A stretch of DNA of 64,000 bases from Blastobasis lacticolella (taxonomy: Eukaryota; Arthropoda; Insecta; Lepidoptera; Blastobasidae): NCBI GenBank assembly GCA_905147135.1, contig LR990046.1, forward strand, positions 13,794,501 to 13,858,500, written 5' to 3'. Positions 20,490 through 31,759 of this stretch are shown here, piece by piece; the stretch's first letter is position 1; every line of letters begins with the position of its first letter. The translations under genes and the position numbers were made by a program. The notes beneath the pieces are model-generated. The model worked only from the letters and a program-made list of their open reading frames with translations. It was not told where the DNA came from and searched no databases.

Positions 20490-22260
20490 TAAGATAGTTG
20501 TAAGTACGTATCTAACTAATTGTATTAGTAACAATAGAAGTACTTCCTTACTGAATTAAAAATGTAAGTACTATTTTATTGTTAGAATCCTTCGGTCAGT
20601 GAGCATAGAAGCTCGTTATAAAAAATTATAAATTTAATAATTACCGTCACGGGATGCTAATTTGATCGGCTCCCGAGTGTTCAACCCATAAACTTACGTA
20701 CCTTCCCTGGTATACCAAACTATTTGGTTCAACCAGACTGCTAAATTAAAATTGTAGGCAATTGGTGTACCTATATTTTAGCTTTCACCAACCGCTACGC
20801 TTACGTGAAATTCGTTTTTATCGTTATTCCGCGATAAAAGCTAAAGCTGGTAAAATTTAGCCCGCAGCGGATATTCGAGGATTTCGCATTTCTATATTAA
20901 GACTTTTTTAGATAGCGTAAATAAATAAACACCTCTAAGTGACATGTGACGATAACTTTTATACCAATAAAAGCGTCGTTTTAAGCGCATGCTGCATACA
21001 CTTTTACCAAAAACATTCTCAATGAGATTGAATTGATAATTTTCGCAGTGACCGATAATGATCAAAATAAATTTCTCCCGATATTGCAAAAACCAGATGA
21101 ATTGATATTTAATTGAGCGACAGTAAATTCCGATTCTACGTTTCAAAATTACTTAAAATGGGTCACAGAGTTACGATTAACCGGAGTGACCATAAATCTG
21201 ATAAATAGCGACTTAAAAACACTATTTTGAGTTACTATTTATTTAATTTGTTTATTTTGCTATAATACTATTTATTTATTTTGCGCGTTGCAACTGCTAT
21301 AATGATACGTAATGGTATCATTATAGCAGTTGCAACGCGCTTAAAATGATAGATGGAAACTTTTAAATAAAGTAGAAACTTTATCTTCGAAACTTTATTC
21401 TAACTAGTTAAGAATCGAATATGAAAGTCCTCACCCCTTGGTAGGATGAGCCCTAGAGTGTGGGTACAATGTTGGTCCCGATGTTTGGTTGCTTGGCATC
21501 TCGACAACGGTATTTCGTACGGAAACAAGATAGGTTTATAAAATTCTTTACAATTTTAAAATTATTTCTCTCTCTCTCTCGAAATAAATTGCGCTAACAG
21601 GTTTAAATTGCAATAAAAAATTTAAAAATATATGTTTAATGGAAAATTATAAAAATTGCTTTTATGATTATGGACATTAGGATATAAAGTATCAATTGAG
21701 TTACCATACACAAAATCTAATGTAGCTGTATGGTATCCTGTGGACCCCAAACACGGTATAAAAATGTTTTTAGATTTTTATTACATCTTCACCATCGGCT
21801 ATAGTACGGCTTGTCAAAAAGAGTTAGCAACCCATGGCGATAGATGAAATAACTGTTTTTATTTATATTAAACCACGTCAGGTGACAGGAGCCCCCTATT
21901 TTTTTCCAACTCTTTTTTGCACAATATGTACCTCATTTTGCGATATTTTTGCGTACGCCTAGGGCTATAGCATATTCTTTTAAACCTAATCGAACATTTT
22001 CACTTTGTCCTGCATTGATCAACGTGTTATCGAGGTATAAAAGTTGATTGCTACAACTAATCAAAGATAAAATATTTTTCTATTGCATCTACGACTAGAT
22101 ATTGATTAGGCCATAATTTAAATAACGGTATTTTAAGGAATTTGTAGCACGTGCTGTATATTGTGTTTCATGACATTTCCGAGGCATATCTGAATACCAC
22201 GTGCGTGTTGTTACTACATAGACCCAATTACATCATAATAACCGATAGTGCATCGAAGTA
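20490..22260. other. Spacer between genes 6 and 7
   Basis: Apart from the palindrome at 21283-21340 and a short CT microsatellite near 21568-21581, I see no defined element and no supported gene. Confidence 0.5.
21283..21340. repeat. Perfect inverted repeat, 26-bp arms, 6-nt loop
   Basis: The left arm 21283-21308 (GCGCGTTGCAACTGCTATAATGATAC) and right arm 21315-21340 are exact reverse complements around GTAATG. It would form a 26-bp hairpin in RNA or a cruciform in DNA. It could be a tiny MITE, a hairpin RNA precursor or a replication artefact. Confidence 0.9.
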
Positions 22261-22266
22261 AATACG

Positions 22267-22273
22267 TATAAAA
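22267..22273 (+). promoter_or_regulatory. TATA box of cluster gene 7
   Basis: TATAAAA lies 48 bp upstream of the ATG at 22315. Confidence 0.7.
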
Positions 22274-22314
22274 ACCCTCAGCCTGTGTCTCACCTCATTC
22301 AGTAAACCTACAAC

Positions 22315-22998
22315 ATGTCTGCAGTGAAATTCGCTTTATTCATGGCTCTGGTCGTACTCATGGAGGTAAAAATCTAAAAAAATATTCGTTTTCACATATT
22401 CCACACTTAAACTTAATTAAATAGATTTCTACATCTATTCTGAAGTTAAATGTTTCACTAATTATTATTTTCCACAGTTTGGATCTCTGTAAACTATAAA
22501 ATTTTCCGCGGAAACATATTATTTTCCCGGGATGAATACTAGCCTATGTTACTCAGTGATAATGTAGCATTCAAGTGCAAGAATGTATAAAATCAGTCTA
22601 GTAATTTTTGAGTGTAAACTATATGAATAATCATGATAAACAAACAAATCTTTTCTCTTTATAATATTAGTAAATTTATCAATGCATTTCATTATAACAT
22701 ATCATCACCAAAACAGTATAATTACCTAACATTGCTTGAAAAATTTCAGTGCCACTGGGCCCACTGCCAGTGCTACCCCGGATATGGCGGCTACCCTGGT
22801 CAATACAGCCAAATCAGCGCTCCTATTGCCAGAAGTGAGAAAAACACCCTGGACCTCCTGCTGCCGCTCTTACTCCTTGGTGGACTTGGGAACGGAGGCG
22901 GCTTCGGAGGCTTCGGAGGTGGATGCGGAGGTGGATGCGGAGGTGGATGTGGAGGTGGATGCGGAGGTGGATGTGGAAACGGATGCGGATGCTGCTGA
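22315..22998 (+). CDS. Cluster gene 7: small secreted Gly-Cys protein with LLLPLLLL plug
   Basis: I read join(22315..22365, 22750..22998), 99 residues. Exon 1 encodes MSAVKFALFMALVVLME. The donor is GTAAAA, the intron is 384 bp and phase 0, and the acceptor is AATTTCAG. Exon 2 starts CHWAHCQCYPGYGGYPG; signal cleavage is probably near HWA|HC. A polar lead (ARSEKN) precedes the clearest plug of the cluster (TLDLLLPLLLLGGLG). Then come GGFGG and about six GGGC units from a 12-bp GGAGGTGGATGC repeat, ending NGCGCC*. No canonical AATAAA was found within 150 bp. It is the most compact example of signal peptide, plug and Gly-Cys tail. Confidence 0.85.
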
Positions 22999-24215
22999 TT
23001 CGCTGATCTGATTATTTTTTCCATAGAGCAAAATGTATAAAATATTGTATGTACCTATATATATTTAAACGAGCTGTACCCACGTATATGTATAAGAAAC
23101 ATGCTCAAGCCAATATATAAAAGTATAATATTGTTATTATATTCTTTATTTAATCACGTCCTTTATCCTCAATGACGAATCTTAAGACTGACAGAGTATA
23201 ATGTAATTTGCACATTATAGCTAGCCGTTGCCTCTACAAGTCTACTTGTCGGACCAAGTAGCCTAAGTATGTATGTTTCAGAAAACACAGCTAGCTGAGA
23301 CATCAGCCCGGCTAAAACGCTATCCCTATGCCCGAAGTTGTAATTAAATAGTAATTATGTAATTTACAATAGAGGTAGGCTTTCAGCTAACTTTCCAATC
23401 TTCGAGGGAGACCAACGACCAAGGTCACCTACCTACCTACCAGATGATCACATTAGCTACAAGGTCAATGCCCGCCCGTGGACATCCGCAATACCAGAAG
23501 GTCCGCGCGTGCATTGTCAGCCTTTGAGAAACGTAGGATCTTAAATATGTTTTTGTTAACTACGGGAGTGGTATAAAATAATAATATGAAAAAATGATAA
23601 AAACTTGTATTGCGGGCGAATATTGGTGAGTTGATCGAGCATTTCTTTTGCTAGCGCGTTAGCAATGCGTGCTTTGTATATAATTAATGGATGGCTAAGT
23701 ACAAGAAAAAAGCTACTTAAAATTACAAAGATAAGTATACCTTCTAACATGAAATCGCGTTACAAACATACAAAAAAATAACATACAGTCGAATTAAGAA
23801 CATCCTTATTTTTAACCGACATTGCGATGCAAAGGAGGGCATCGTGTTTGAAATTAGAAGTTGGTTAAAAGCTGGAGCCCCGAAAGAAAAATTCATAGAC
23901 TAGGTAGCGTACAAGTGGTTCGATTTCCATAAAAATTAGAGATAAACTTTGATCGAGCTTTTTTATGTTTCCTCGCGCTTTCTTGCAATCTGTGAGAGTA
24001 ATTTCGTGAAAAGGGGTGGAAATCGGCAAAACCGGAAGTCGAACCGTCATCAAAATTTATTTCCTGTAGACCTAGGATCTTGAAAGGCATGAAGCTAGGT
24101 CATATAGCAATCCGAAATAGCAAAGGGGAAATCCGAAAACCGTAAAATAATTGTTTTTTGACATAAAAAGACTGTTTTTGACTCTCTCAAACACCGTAGT
24201 TACCCCCTAAGACAC
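22999..24215. other. Spacer after gene 7
   Basis: A fragment of the CATCAGG-type repeat lies inverted near 23440-23530. Nothing else is recognised. Confidence 0.4.
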
Positions 24216-24305
24216 ACTAGATAGATAGATAGATAGATAAACACTTCATTGCTCATAAAACATAACAGTACCAATCAGTCAGATGGCGCTCATCATAATT
24301 TTGCA
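24216..24305 (-). mobile_element. LINE 3' tail fragment
   Basis: A GATA microsatellite is followed by ACACTTCATTGCTCATAAAACA. On the minus strand this reads as a LINE 3' end with a tetranucleotide tail, like the one at 2065. Confidence 0.45.
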
Positions 24306-24519
24306 GAAATTCTAAACCCTGCAAACCGTATTTTTTTTAATCCCTGTGTATCGCAACTACTGTAAGGCCTGAACGTAACTAAATTCAGTTTTAAGTTTCA
24401 TGTAAAGTCAGAGGCCAAGGTTCAAAAAACTTTGATAGATTGCGGAAAAAGGAGTATACAAAACTTATTTTACTGGCATTACAATATTTCGTTGTACCTA
24501 CACCTTCTAAAGTTAGTCG

Positions 24520-24806
24520 GCTTAAACCGGCAAACTTTGGCGCCAACGACTACTACGTCAAAATATGTTGACACATTTGACAAGAATCATAAATTCATGA
24601 AGGATAGCGCTTGGTCTTTTTCCAAGACGCCATTGTTGTGATTTCACAATAGGGACATGTTAGTTTCTTTTTATGCCACATTCCGTATTATTCATAACTC
24701 ATTGTTGCCTGCATTCAAATTCTGTCACAGAAAATTACATGCTTCCGGTATTGCTACATAAACGCAGCACTAGCGCCACCATTGACAAGTCACCTCAGTC
24801 ATTGGT
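24520..24806 (+). repeat. Dispersed repeat, two-copy family (copy 1)
   Basis: It shares a long body with 33522-33786: GGCGCTA..TTTCCAAGAC, CAATAGGGACA.GTTAGTTT, TTCTGTCACAGAA, TACATGCTTCCGGT.TTGCTACATAAA and ACTAGCGCCAC. Both copies are in the same orientation and carry no open frame. Confidence 0.7.
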
Positions 24807-25063
24807 AAGGGAATAACCATCTTATTACAAATCGTATTTCAGTTTTACTTAACTGAACTCAAGTTCTGTAGGCTTACTACGTAAATGGTTTCAAATTATT
24901 GCAATGGAACTTTATTACCAACTGATGATACTTAATCGCAAAAGAAACAATTTCAATCATTGAAATCAGAAAATTGTTAGCAACAGAGTTACCTAAGTAT
25001 CTACTGATTCGATATCTGTTTAAATCATCTATTATTGAAACGTGTTCTCATTTTATTAGTTTA

Positions 25064-25330
25064 CTAGTGGACCCGGCGCGACTTCGTTCGCGTAGCGTTC
25101 TAACCCTACACCTGCCCTACACCTACCCTACACCTACCCTACACCTACCCTACACCTACCCTACACCTACCCTACACCTACCCTACACCTACCCTACACC
25201 TACCCTACACCTTAGGTGTGAATCTAAACCATTCCCAGATCCCCTTGAACACACACAAAAATTTCATCAAAATCGGTCCAGTCGTTTGAGAGTAGTTCAG
25301 TGACATACACACTCACATATATATAAAGAT
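25064..25330 (+). mobile_element. GACCCGGC-type element with 11-bp minisatellite
   Basis: CTAGTGGACCCGGCGCGACTTCG head, about 10 units of CCCTACACCTA (25103-25212), then a CATCAAAATCGGTCCAGTCGTTTGAG tail. Confidence 0.75.
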
Positions 25331-25882
25331 TTGATTACCAGCATCGATTCGTTATTATATGTATATTATAGTTGATCTAAATGGTGTGTGACAACTTATT
25401 TGAAGTAAAAAAATTTATCTAAAAGAATAGATAAATCTATTCTCAAGAGTAGTCTCAACCTTATTTATCAATCAAATCGATCAAATCCATGTTTAAGCAA
25501 AGATTTTAAATCAGAACTCAGCTGAGTGCTGATCAATGAATCTCATTTTAAGTTGCGTTCTGGATTAAGACCTCGACTAAAAACCAGTTATAAAACTAAA
25601 TTCATAACCGAGTAATGTTCTGTAATACGGGCTTGAGACTCGTTCTGTAATGCGGGCCTTTAGTCGGATTAGGAGGCAAGTCGTCCTAATCCAAAATTCG
25701 GACCAGGGATACGTTAATTCAAATTTTTTATGTCCTTAATGTACGTTTGTGCAACTGGCAATGTAAACAAAGGAGCGCAAAATAATTAAAAACAAAGAAA
25801 CAACAAAAATTAACGCTAAAAATCTAAAACCCGCCTACATGAAAAATCGTCCTCTGAAAAGTATGAAACATGAAAATCATAA

Positions 25883-26353
25883 ATCATGTCCCGGTTGTGC
25901 TCTTGCGTGCGAAGGCTCGGGGTCCGCTATGACCATGATCCAAGATTTGGCAGATCAGGTAATTATAGTGGAGCGACTGCCATCTGACCTCCGTGACCCT
26001 GCTACCAGGGGAAGGGTCAGGCGACCAGATTGGATCATGGTTACACATTCAGTCACTGGAATGTGCAGGTTTCATTACGATGTTTTCCCTCACCGCAAGA
26101 GCATCGGCTAGTGTTCAAATCCAAATGCGCTGGTGGAGGGCGCTGGCATACGTAATACAGTATGTGACTAGCACGGTTGCCAACGTGTTCGCATAACCCT
26201 ATACAATTTGTCCAAAAAAAATATTTGTATTTGTATATTAATTAATGTACATAACTCAAAAACGACTAATTGCTACATGGGCGGCATTAGGATTAGAACC
26301 CGGGATCTCTCGCTTCCCCGTCGGACACCTACCATTAGGCTACCGACGCTCCA
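25883..26353 (-). mobile_element. tRNA-headed SINE, interrupted copy
   Basis: On the minus strand it begins GGAGCGTCGGTAGCC and has a B-box-like GGGTTCTAATCC. The middle around 26120-26210 is unrelated or diverged. It ends in the CACAACCGGGACAT tail. Same family as 57853-58200. Confidence 0.7.
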
Positions 26354-26982
26354 AAGACTGCCATCTTGTACAAAGTTTTTTATGCTACCAGGGTAATCCT
26401 CTGAATTTTTAAAGGAGAATATTTTTGTTACATTATTTTCAGAGGTCGGTTTTTTCCGTTGGCGAGTTTTCGTTTTTTTTTATCAGCTAAAGAAAGAGTA
26501 AGTCCATCTCCAACATGGTGTTCACAACTGACTTAGGTCCCGTTTAGATAGTAAACCTAACCGGCCAGAAAACCGGCGTTCTACCCTATTGGCCTATACA
26601 CGCCACGGTGACTGAACAAGGTAAGTTAACTTACAGGTTTTTCCATAATTTAGATTACGATTGCCAATTTTGAAGTACCTGTAACAAACAAATTATTTTA
26701 GTAAGATATATATAATTTCATATAAACTGATGGCTTATCTATCTGTTATGTAATACACTTACATTTCTTTACAAGATATTATTAAACAACTTACATAATA
26801 ACTGGCAAATATACTTTTAGTTAACAATTTGTGGTAACTAATATTACTAAGTAAAATGGTTATCGATAAAATTTACTGATAACTATAGTAGATTATCGTA
26901 ACAAATAGAAGGTGTGCACGCATTATCAAGTTTTCCCAATTGCATTGAAATTCATATGTACTATTAGATAACCTAGTAACTA

Positions 26983-26992
26983 TATATAAAAA
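26983..26992 (+). promoter_or_regulatory. TATA box of cluster gene 8
   Basis: TATATAAAAA lies 45 bp upstream of the ATG at 27028. TGATAAC at 26877-26883 lies about 106 bp further upstream, with other GATAA sequences around it. Confidence 0.7.
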
Positions 26993-27027
26993 AAGTAAAT
27001 TATTTGTAGAGCACTGTTTATATCGAT

Positions 27028-30000
27028 ATGGGGGCAAGAGGACCCGTTTCGCTGACCATAGGTATCATAACAATACAGGTAAGTGAAATTATGTTTCCAC
27101 AAATATTTACTTAGTAGCACCTAAATCAGATTATAGAATAAATACATTAAAGTTGAACCCTTGTTACAGATAATTTTTACAGCGTCTGTCCAACAATTGA
27201 CAAAGAAAGTATGTTATATAAATTGTCCCGCACTTACGAAAACAAAATCATCTGCCGTTAGCCCTCAATATAAAACAGTATATCAAAAGGCACCATTTGT
27301 ACCCATCAGTAAGCAATATAATTTTCCTGATGTGGAATATCCATTAGCCTCTACGTATATTCTCAATAACGGTGACTATCTTTGTCAAGATGATCTGAAG
27401 GCAAAGAAGCAAGACTATAATGCGAAAAATTTGTGTATTTCATCACAAAAAAGTATCGTTAAAATCAAACCAAAATGCCTAAATCAAGTTGGACTAAAAG
27501 ACTGTACAAAAACTGTAGGCACATTAAAATGCGCAATACCTGTGCAGAACCAATTCGCATCTCAAAAAACGCCTTATTGTTTACAACAAATTGGCAGTTT
27601 TCCTGACGTTCAATATCCTCTCGATGTAACGGAAACTCTTACTCCTAACTACTGGAGAAGGTTTTCCGAGTCAAACCTATGTCCCCAAATACAATGTGAC
27701 GATAAGCAACCAGAGTCTGCATCATCTTATATGTTCTACAATCCAACAGCTACAAAGAAGGCAGTTGAGAAAGCGGTTCTCGCTTTGCAAAAATCAAACA
27801 GTCAATCCAACGTGCAAGAGTCTTCAACACCATCTTTTCCGGAAATAACGCCAGTGCCTATTCCATACTATATTACACAGAACGATACAATGTGTGCTGT
27901 TACTGATGACGAACCAAATAATTCTACTTTACCGTCCGATATTTCATTAAACACATCGGGAGAGGAAGATTTACCGACTTCGACAGATAGTTCATCAGAC
28001 TGCCCGATGGAAGTAACAAATGACGATACAATGTGTGCTGTTACAGAAGACGAACCAAATACTTCTATGGGCGGTGTCCCAGCTACTTTACCGTCCGATA
28101 TTTCATCACACACATCGGGAGAGGAAGATCTATCGATGTCGACAGATAGTTTACCAGACGGCCCGACTGACGATACAATATGTGCTGTTACAGAAGACGA
28201 ACCAAATACTTCTATGAGCGGTGTCCCAGATACTCTACCGTCCGATATTTCATCAAACACATCGGGAGAGGAAGATCTACCGATGTCGACAGATAGTTTA
28301 CCAGACGGCCCGACTGACGATACAATATGTGCTGTTACAGAAGACGAACCAAATACTTCTATGAGCGGCGTCCCAGATACTCTACCATCCGAAATTTCAT
28401 CAAACACATCGGGGGAGGAAGATTTACCGACTTCGACAGATAGTTTAGCAGACTGCCCGACTGACGTAACATCTAGTTCACCGTTTGGAGATGGGCTTGG
28501 ATTAGGCGCAACTGATAATTCAGATAGTTTGCCAGTTCCTACAGCTGGTTTGACACCAAGTTCTCCAGAAAGCATTTCGCAAACATCAACTATCACTGAT
28601 AGTTCATCAGATCTTTCCAGTGACGATTTGCCATGCTCGCCAAGTGATGCAATGCCAACATCTGGAATTACAGACAATTTACCAGTTTTAGAAAATGACA
28701 GCTTACTACTAGCATCAGACATAACTGATGACACTCCAAGTACGCCGATTGATGGTACTAGTATATCCAATTTGCCACTTGGAGACACACTCCCAACATC
28801 TGGAATAACGGATAGCATGCCAGTACCTGCACCTGACGGTTTATCAAGTTCGCCACTGAACAGCGAACCACCAACTGATGTATTATCATATTTGCCATTT
28901 GTAGACACACTCCCAACATCGGGAATAACTGACAGCATGCCAGTACCTCCACCTGACGTTTTGTCAAGTTCACCACTGGACACTGAACCACCAACTGATG
29001 AAATGTCTGATTTGCCACTTGGAGACACACTCCCAATATCTGGAATAACTGACACCATGCCAGTACCTGCATCTGACGTTTTGTCGAGTTCGCCACTGGA
29101 CAGCGAAGCACCAACTGATGTTATGTCTAATATGCCACTTGGAGACACACTCCCAACATCTGGAATAACTGACAGCATACCAGTACATCCACCTGACGTT
29201 TTGTCAAGTTCACCACTGGACACTGAACCACCAACTGATGAAATGTCTGATTTGCGGCTTGGAGACACAGTCCCAATATCTGGAATAACTGACACCATGC
29301 CAGTACCTGTACCTGACGTTTTGTCAAGTTCGCCACTGGACAGCGAAGCACCAACTGATGTTATGTCTAATATGCCACTTGGAGACACACTCCCAACATC
29401 TGGAATAACTGACAGCATACCAGTACCTCCACCTGACGTTTTGTCAAGTTCGCCACTGGACAGCGAAGCACCAACTGATGTAATGTCTAATATGCCACTT
29501 GGAGACACACTCCCAACATCTGGAATAACTGACAGCATGCCAGTACCTCCACCTGACGTTTTGTCAAGTTCACCACTGGACACTGAACCACCAACTGATA
29601 AAATGTCTAATTTGCCACTTGGAGACACAGTCCCAATATCTGGAATAACTGACACCATGCCAGTACCTGCACCTGACGTTTTGTCAAGTTCGCCACTGGA
29701 CAGCGAAGCACTAACTGATGTTATGTCTAATATGCCACTTGTAGACACACTCCCGACATCTGGAATAACTGACAGCATACCAGTACCTCCACCTGACATT
29801 TTGTCAAGTTCGCCACTGGACAGCGAAGCACCAACTGATGTATTGTCTAATATGCCACTTATAGACACACTCCCAACATCTGGAACAACTGACAGCATGC
29901 CAGTACCTCCACCTGACGTTTTATCAAGTTCACCACTGGACACCGAACCACCAACTGATGAAATGTCTAATTTGCCACTAGGAGACACAGTCCCAATATC

Positions 30001-31513
30001 TGGAATAACTGACACCATGCCAGTACCTCCACCTGATGTTTTGTCAAGTTCACCACTGGACAGCGACGCACCAACTGATATTATGTCTAATATGCCACTT
30101 GGAGACACACTCCCTACATCTGGAATAGCTGACAGCATGCCAGTACCTCCACCTGACGTTTTGTCAAGTTCACCACTGGACACTGCACAACCAACTGATG
30201 AAATGTCTAATTTGCCACTTGGAGACACAGTCCCAATATCTGGAATAACTGACATCATGCCAGTACCTCCACCTGATGTTTTGTCAAGTTCGCCACTGGA
30301 CAGCGAAGCACCAACTGATGTTATGTCTAATATGCCACTTGGAGACACGCTCCCAACATCTGGAATAACTGACTGCATGCCAGTACCTCCACCTGACGTT
30401 TTGTCAGGTTCACCACTGGACAGCAAAGCACCAACTGATGTTATGTCTAATATGCCACTTGGAGACACACTCCCAACATCTGGAATAACTGACAGCATGC
30501 CAGTACCTCCACCTGACGTTTTATCAAGTTCGCCACTGGACACCAAACTACCAACTGATGAAATGTCTAATTTGCCACTTGGAGACACAGTCCCAATATC
30601 TAGAATAACTGACACCATGCCAGTACCTCCACCTGACGTTTTGTCAAGTTCACCACTGGACAGCGATGCACCAACTGATGTTATGTCTAATATGCCACTT
30701 GGAGACACACTCCCAACATCTGGAATAACTGACAGCATGCCAGTACCTCCACCTGATGTTTTGTCAAGTTCACCACTGGACAGCGATGCACCAACTGATG
30801 TTATGTCTAATATGCCACTTGGAGACACACTCCCAACATCTGGAATAACTGACAGCATGCCAGTACCTCCACCTGACGTTTTATCAAGTTCGCCACTGGA
30901 CACCAAACTACCAACTGATGAAATGTCTAATTTGCCACTTGGAGACACAGTCCCAATATCTAGAATAACTGACACCATGCCAGTACCTCCACCTGACGTT
31001 TTGTCAAGTTCACCACTGGACAGCGATGCACCAACTGATGTTATGTCTAATTTGCCACTTGGAGACACAGTCCCAATATCTAGAATAACTGACACCATGC
31101 CAGTACCTCCACCTGACGTTTTGTCAAGTTCGCCACTGGATAGCGAAGCACCAACTGATGTTATGTCTAATATGCCACTTGGAGACACACTCCCTACATC
31201 TGGAATAACTGACAGCATGCCAGTACCTCCACCTGATGTTTTGTCAAGTTCGCCACTGGACAGCGAAGCACCAACTGATGTAATGTCTAATTTGCCACTT
31301 GGAGACACTCTCCCAACATCTGGGATAATGGATAGTTTACCAGTTTCACCAAACGATATAACGCCAAGTTCACCCCTAGATAATATGCTGCCAACGTCTG
31401 GAATTACTGATAATTTACCAACTGATGCAGTAGCAGGTGCACTATTACTTGGTACACTCCCGACACCCGGTAACGCTTTACCAGTGGATGCGTTACCTAC
31501 TTTACCCGTTTAA
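27028..31513 (+). CDS. Cluster gene 8: large secreted mucin-like repeat protein
   Basis: I read join(27028..27078, 27170..31513), 1464 residues. Exon 1 encodes MGARGPVSLTIGIITIQ. A 91-bp phase-0 intron follows (GTAAGT...TTACAG). Cleavage is likely near TAS|VQQ. Residues ~25-230 form a non-repetitive domain with about ten cysteines and two related FPDV(E/Q)YPL segments. Residues ~256-450 hold four units of 47-49 residues with DDT(M/I)CAVTEDEPN, several N-x-S/T sequons and a SGEEDLP acidic motif. Residues ~545-1409 are about 21 units of exactly 40 residues (PLGDTLPTSGITDSMPVPPP, then DVLSSSPLDSEAPTD). The repeats are rich in Pro/Ser/Thr/Asp and almost devoid of Lys/Arg. AATAAA is at 31751-31756. 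The composition suggests an acidic, possibly O-glycosylated or phosphorylated extracellular polymer. The Leu plug is not obvious; gene layout is what links it to the cluster. Confidence 0.88.
27884..28465 (+). repeat. Four coding repeats of 141-147 bp in gene 8
   Basis: Units begin at GATACAATGTGTGCTGTT or a close variant near 27884, 28025, 28172 and 28319. The last two are almost identical, which points to recent duplication. Confidence 0.85.
28750..31345 (+). repeat. 120-bp coding repeat array in gene 8 (about 21 units)
   Basis: The period is exactly 120 bp throughout, so the frame is preserved. Two sub-types alternate in many places: one with CTCCCAACATCTGGAATAACTGACAGC and one with GTCCCAATATCTGGAATAACTGACACC. 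This gives a 240-bp higher-order unit, with local homogenised blocks, for example 30541-30780 versus 30901-31020. Confidence 0.95.
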
Positions 31514-31759
31514 AAAAAACATCAAATGCTAGAGTACTAATATCTGATTAGGTTTGTCAAGTTCACTACCTGTCCAAGAAAGAGTCAAGTCATATTTCAT
31601 TTGAATTTTACTACCTTTTTTTATGAGTTTATTAAATGGAGGTAGGGAATACTGACGCCCGAAACTAAAATTTGTACCATACCATACCATAAGATAACTA
31701 GATAAGAACTAATTTATTTATTTTTAAGTGATCTAGTACGTGTAATCACAAATAAACAT

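Noticed and set aside
22800..23024. Antisense Pro/His repeat frame opposite gene 7
   Set aside because: It is the reverse reading of the 12-bp GGGC repeat.
24974..25303. 109-residue frame with YTYPTPTLHLP repeats
   Set aside because: Same minisatellite artefact in the element at 25064-25330.
27868..31308. 1146-codon antisense open frame opposite gene 8
   Set aside because: The 120-bp repeat is a multiple of three, so one stop-free unit makes the whole antisense frame open. It has no promoter, signal peptide or splice logic.
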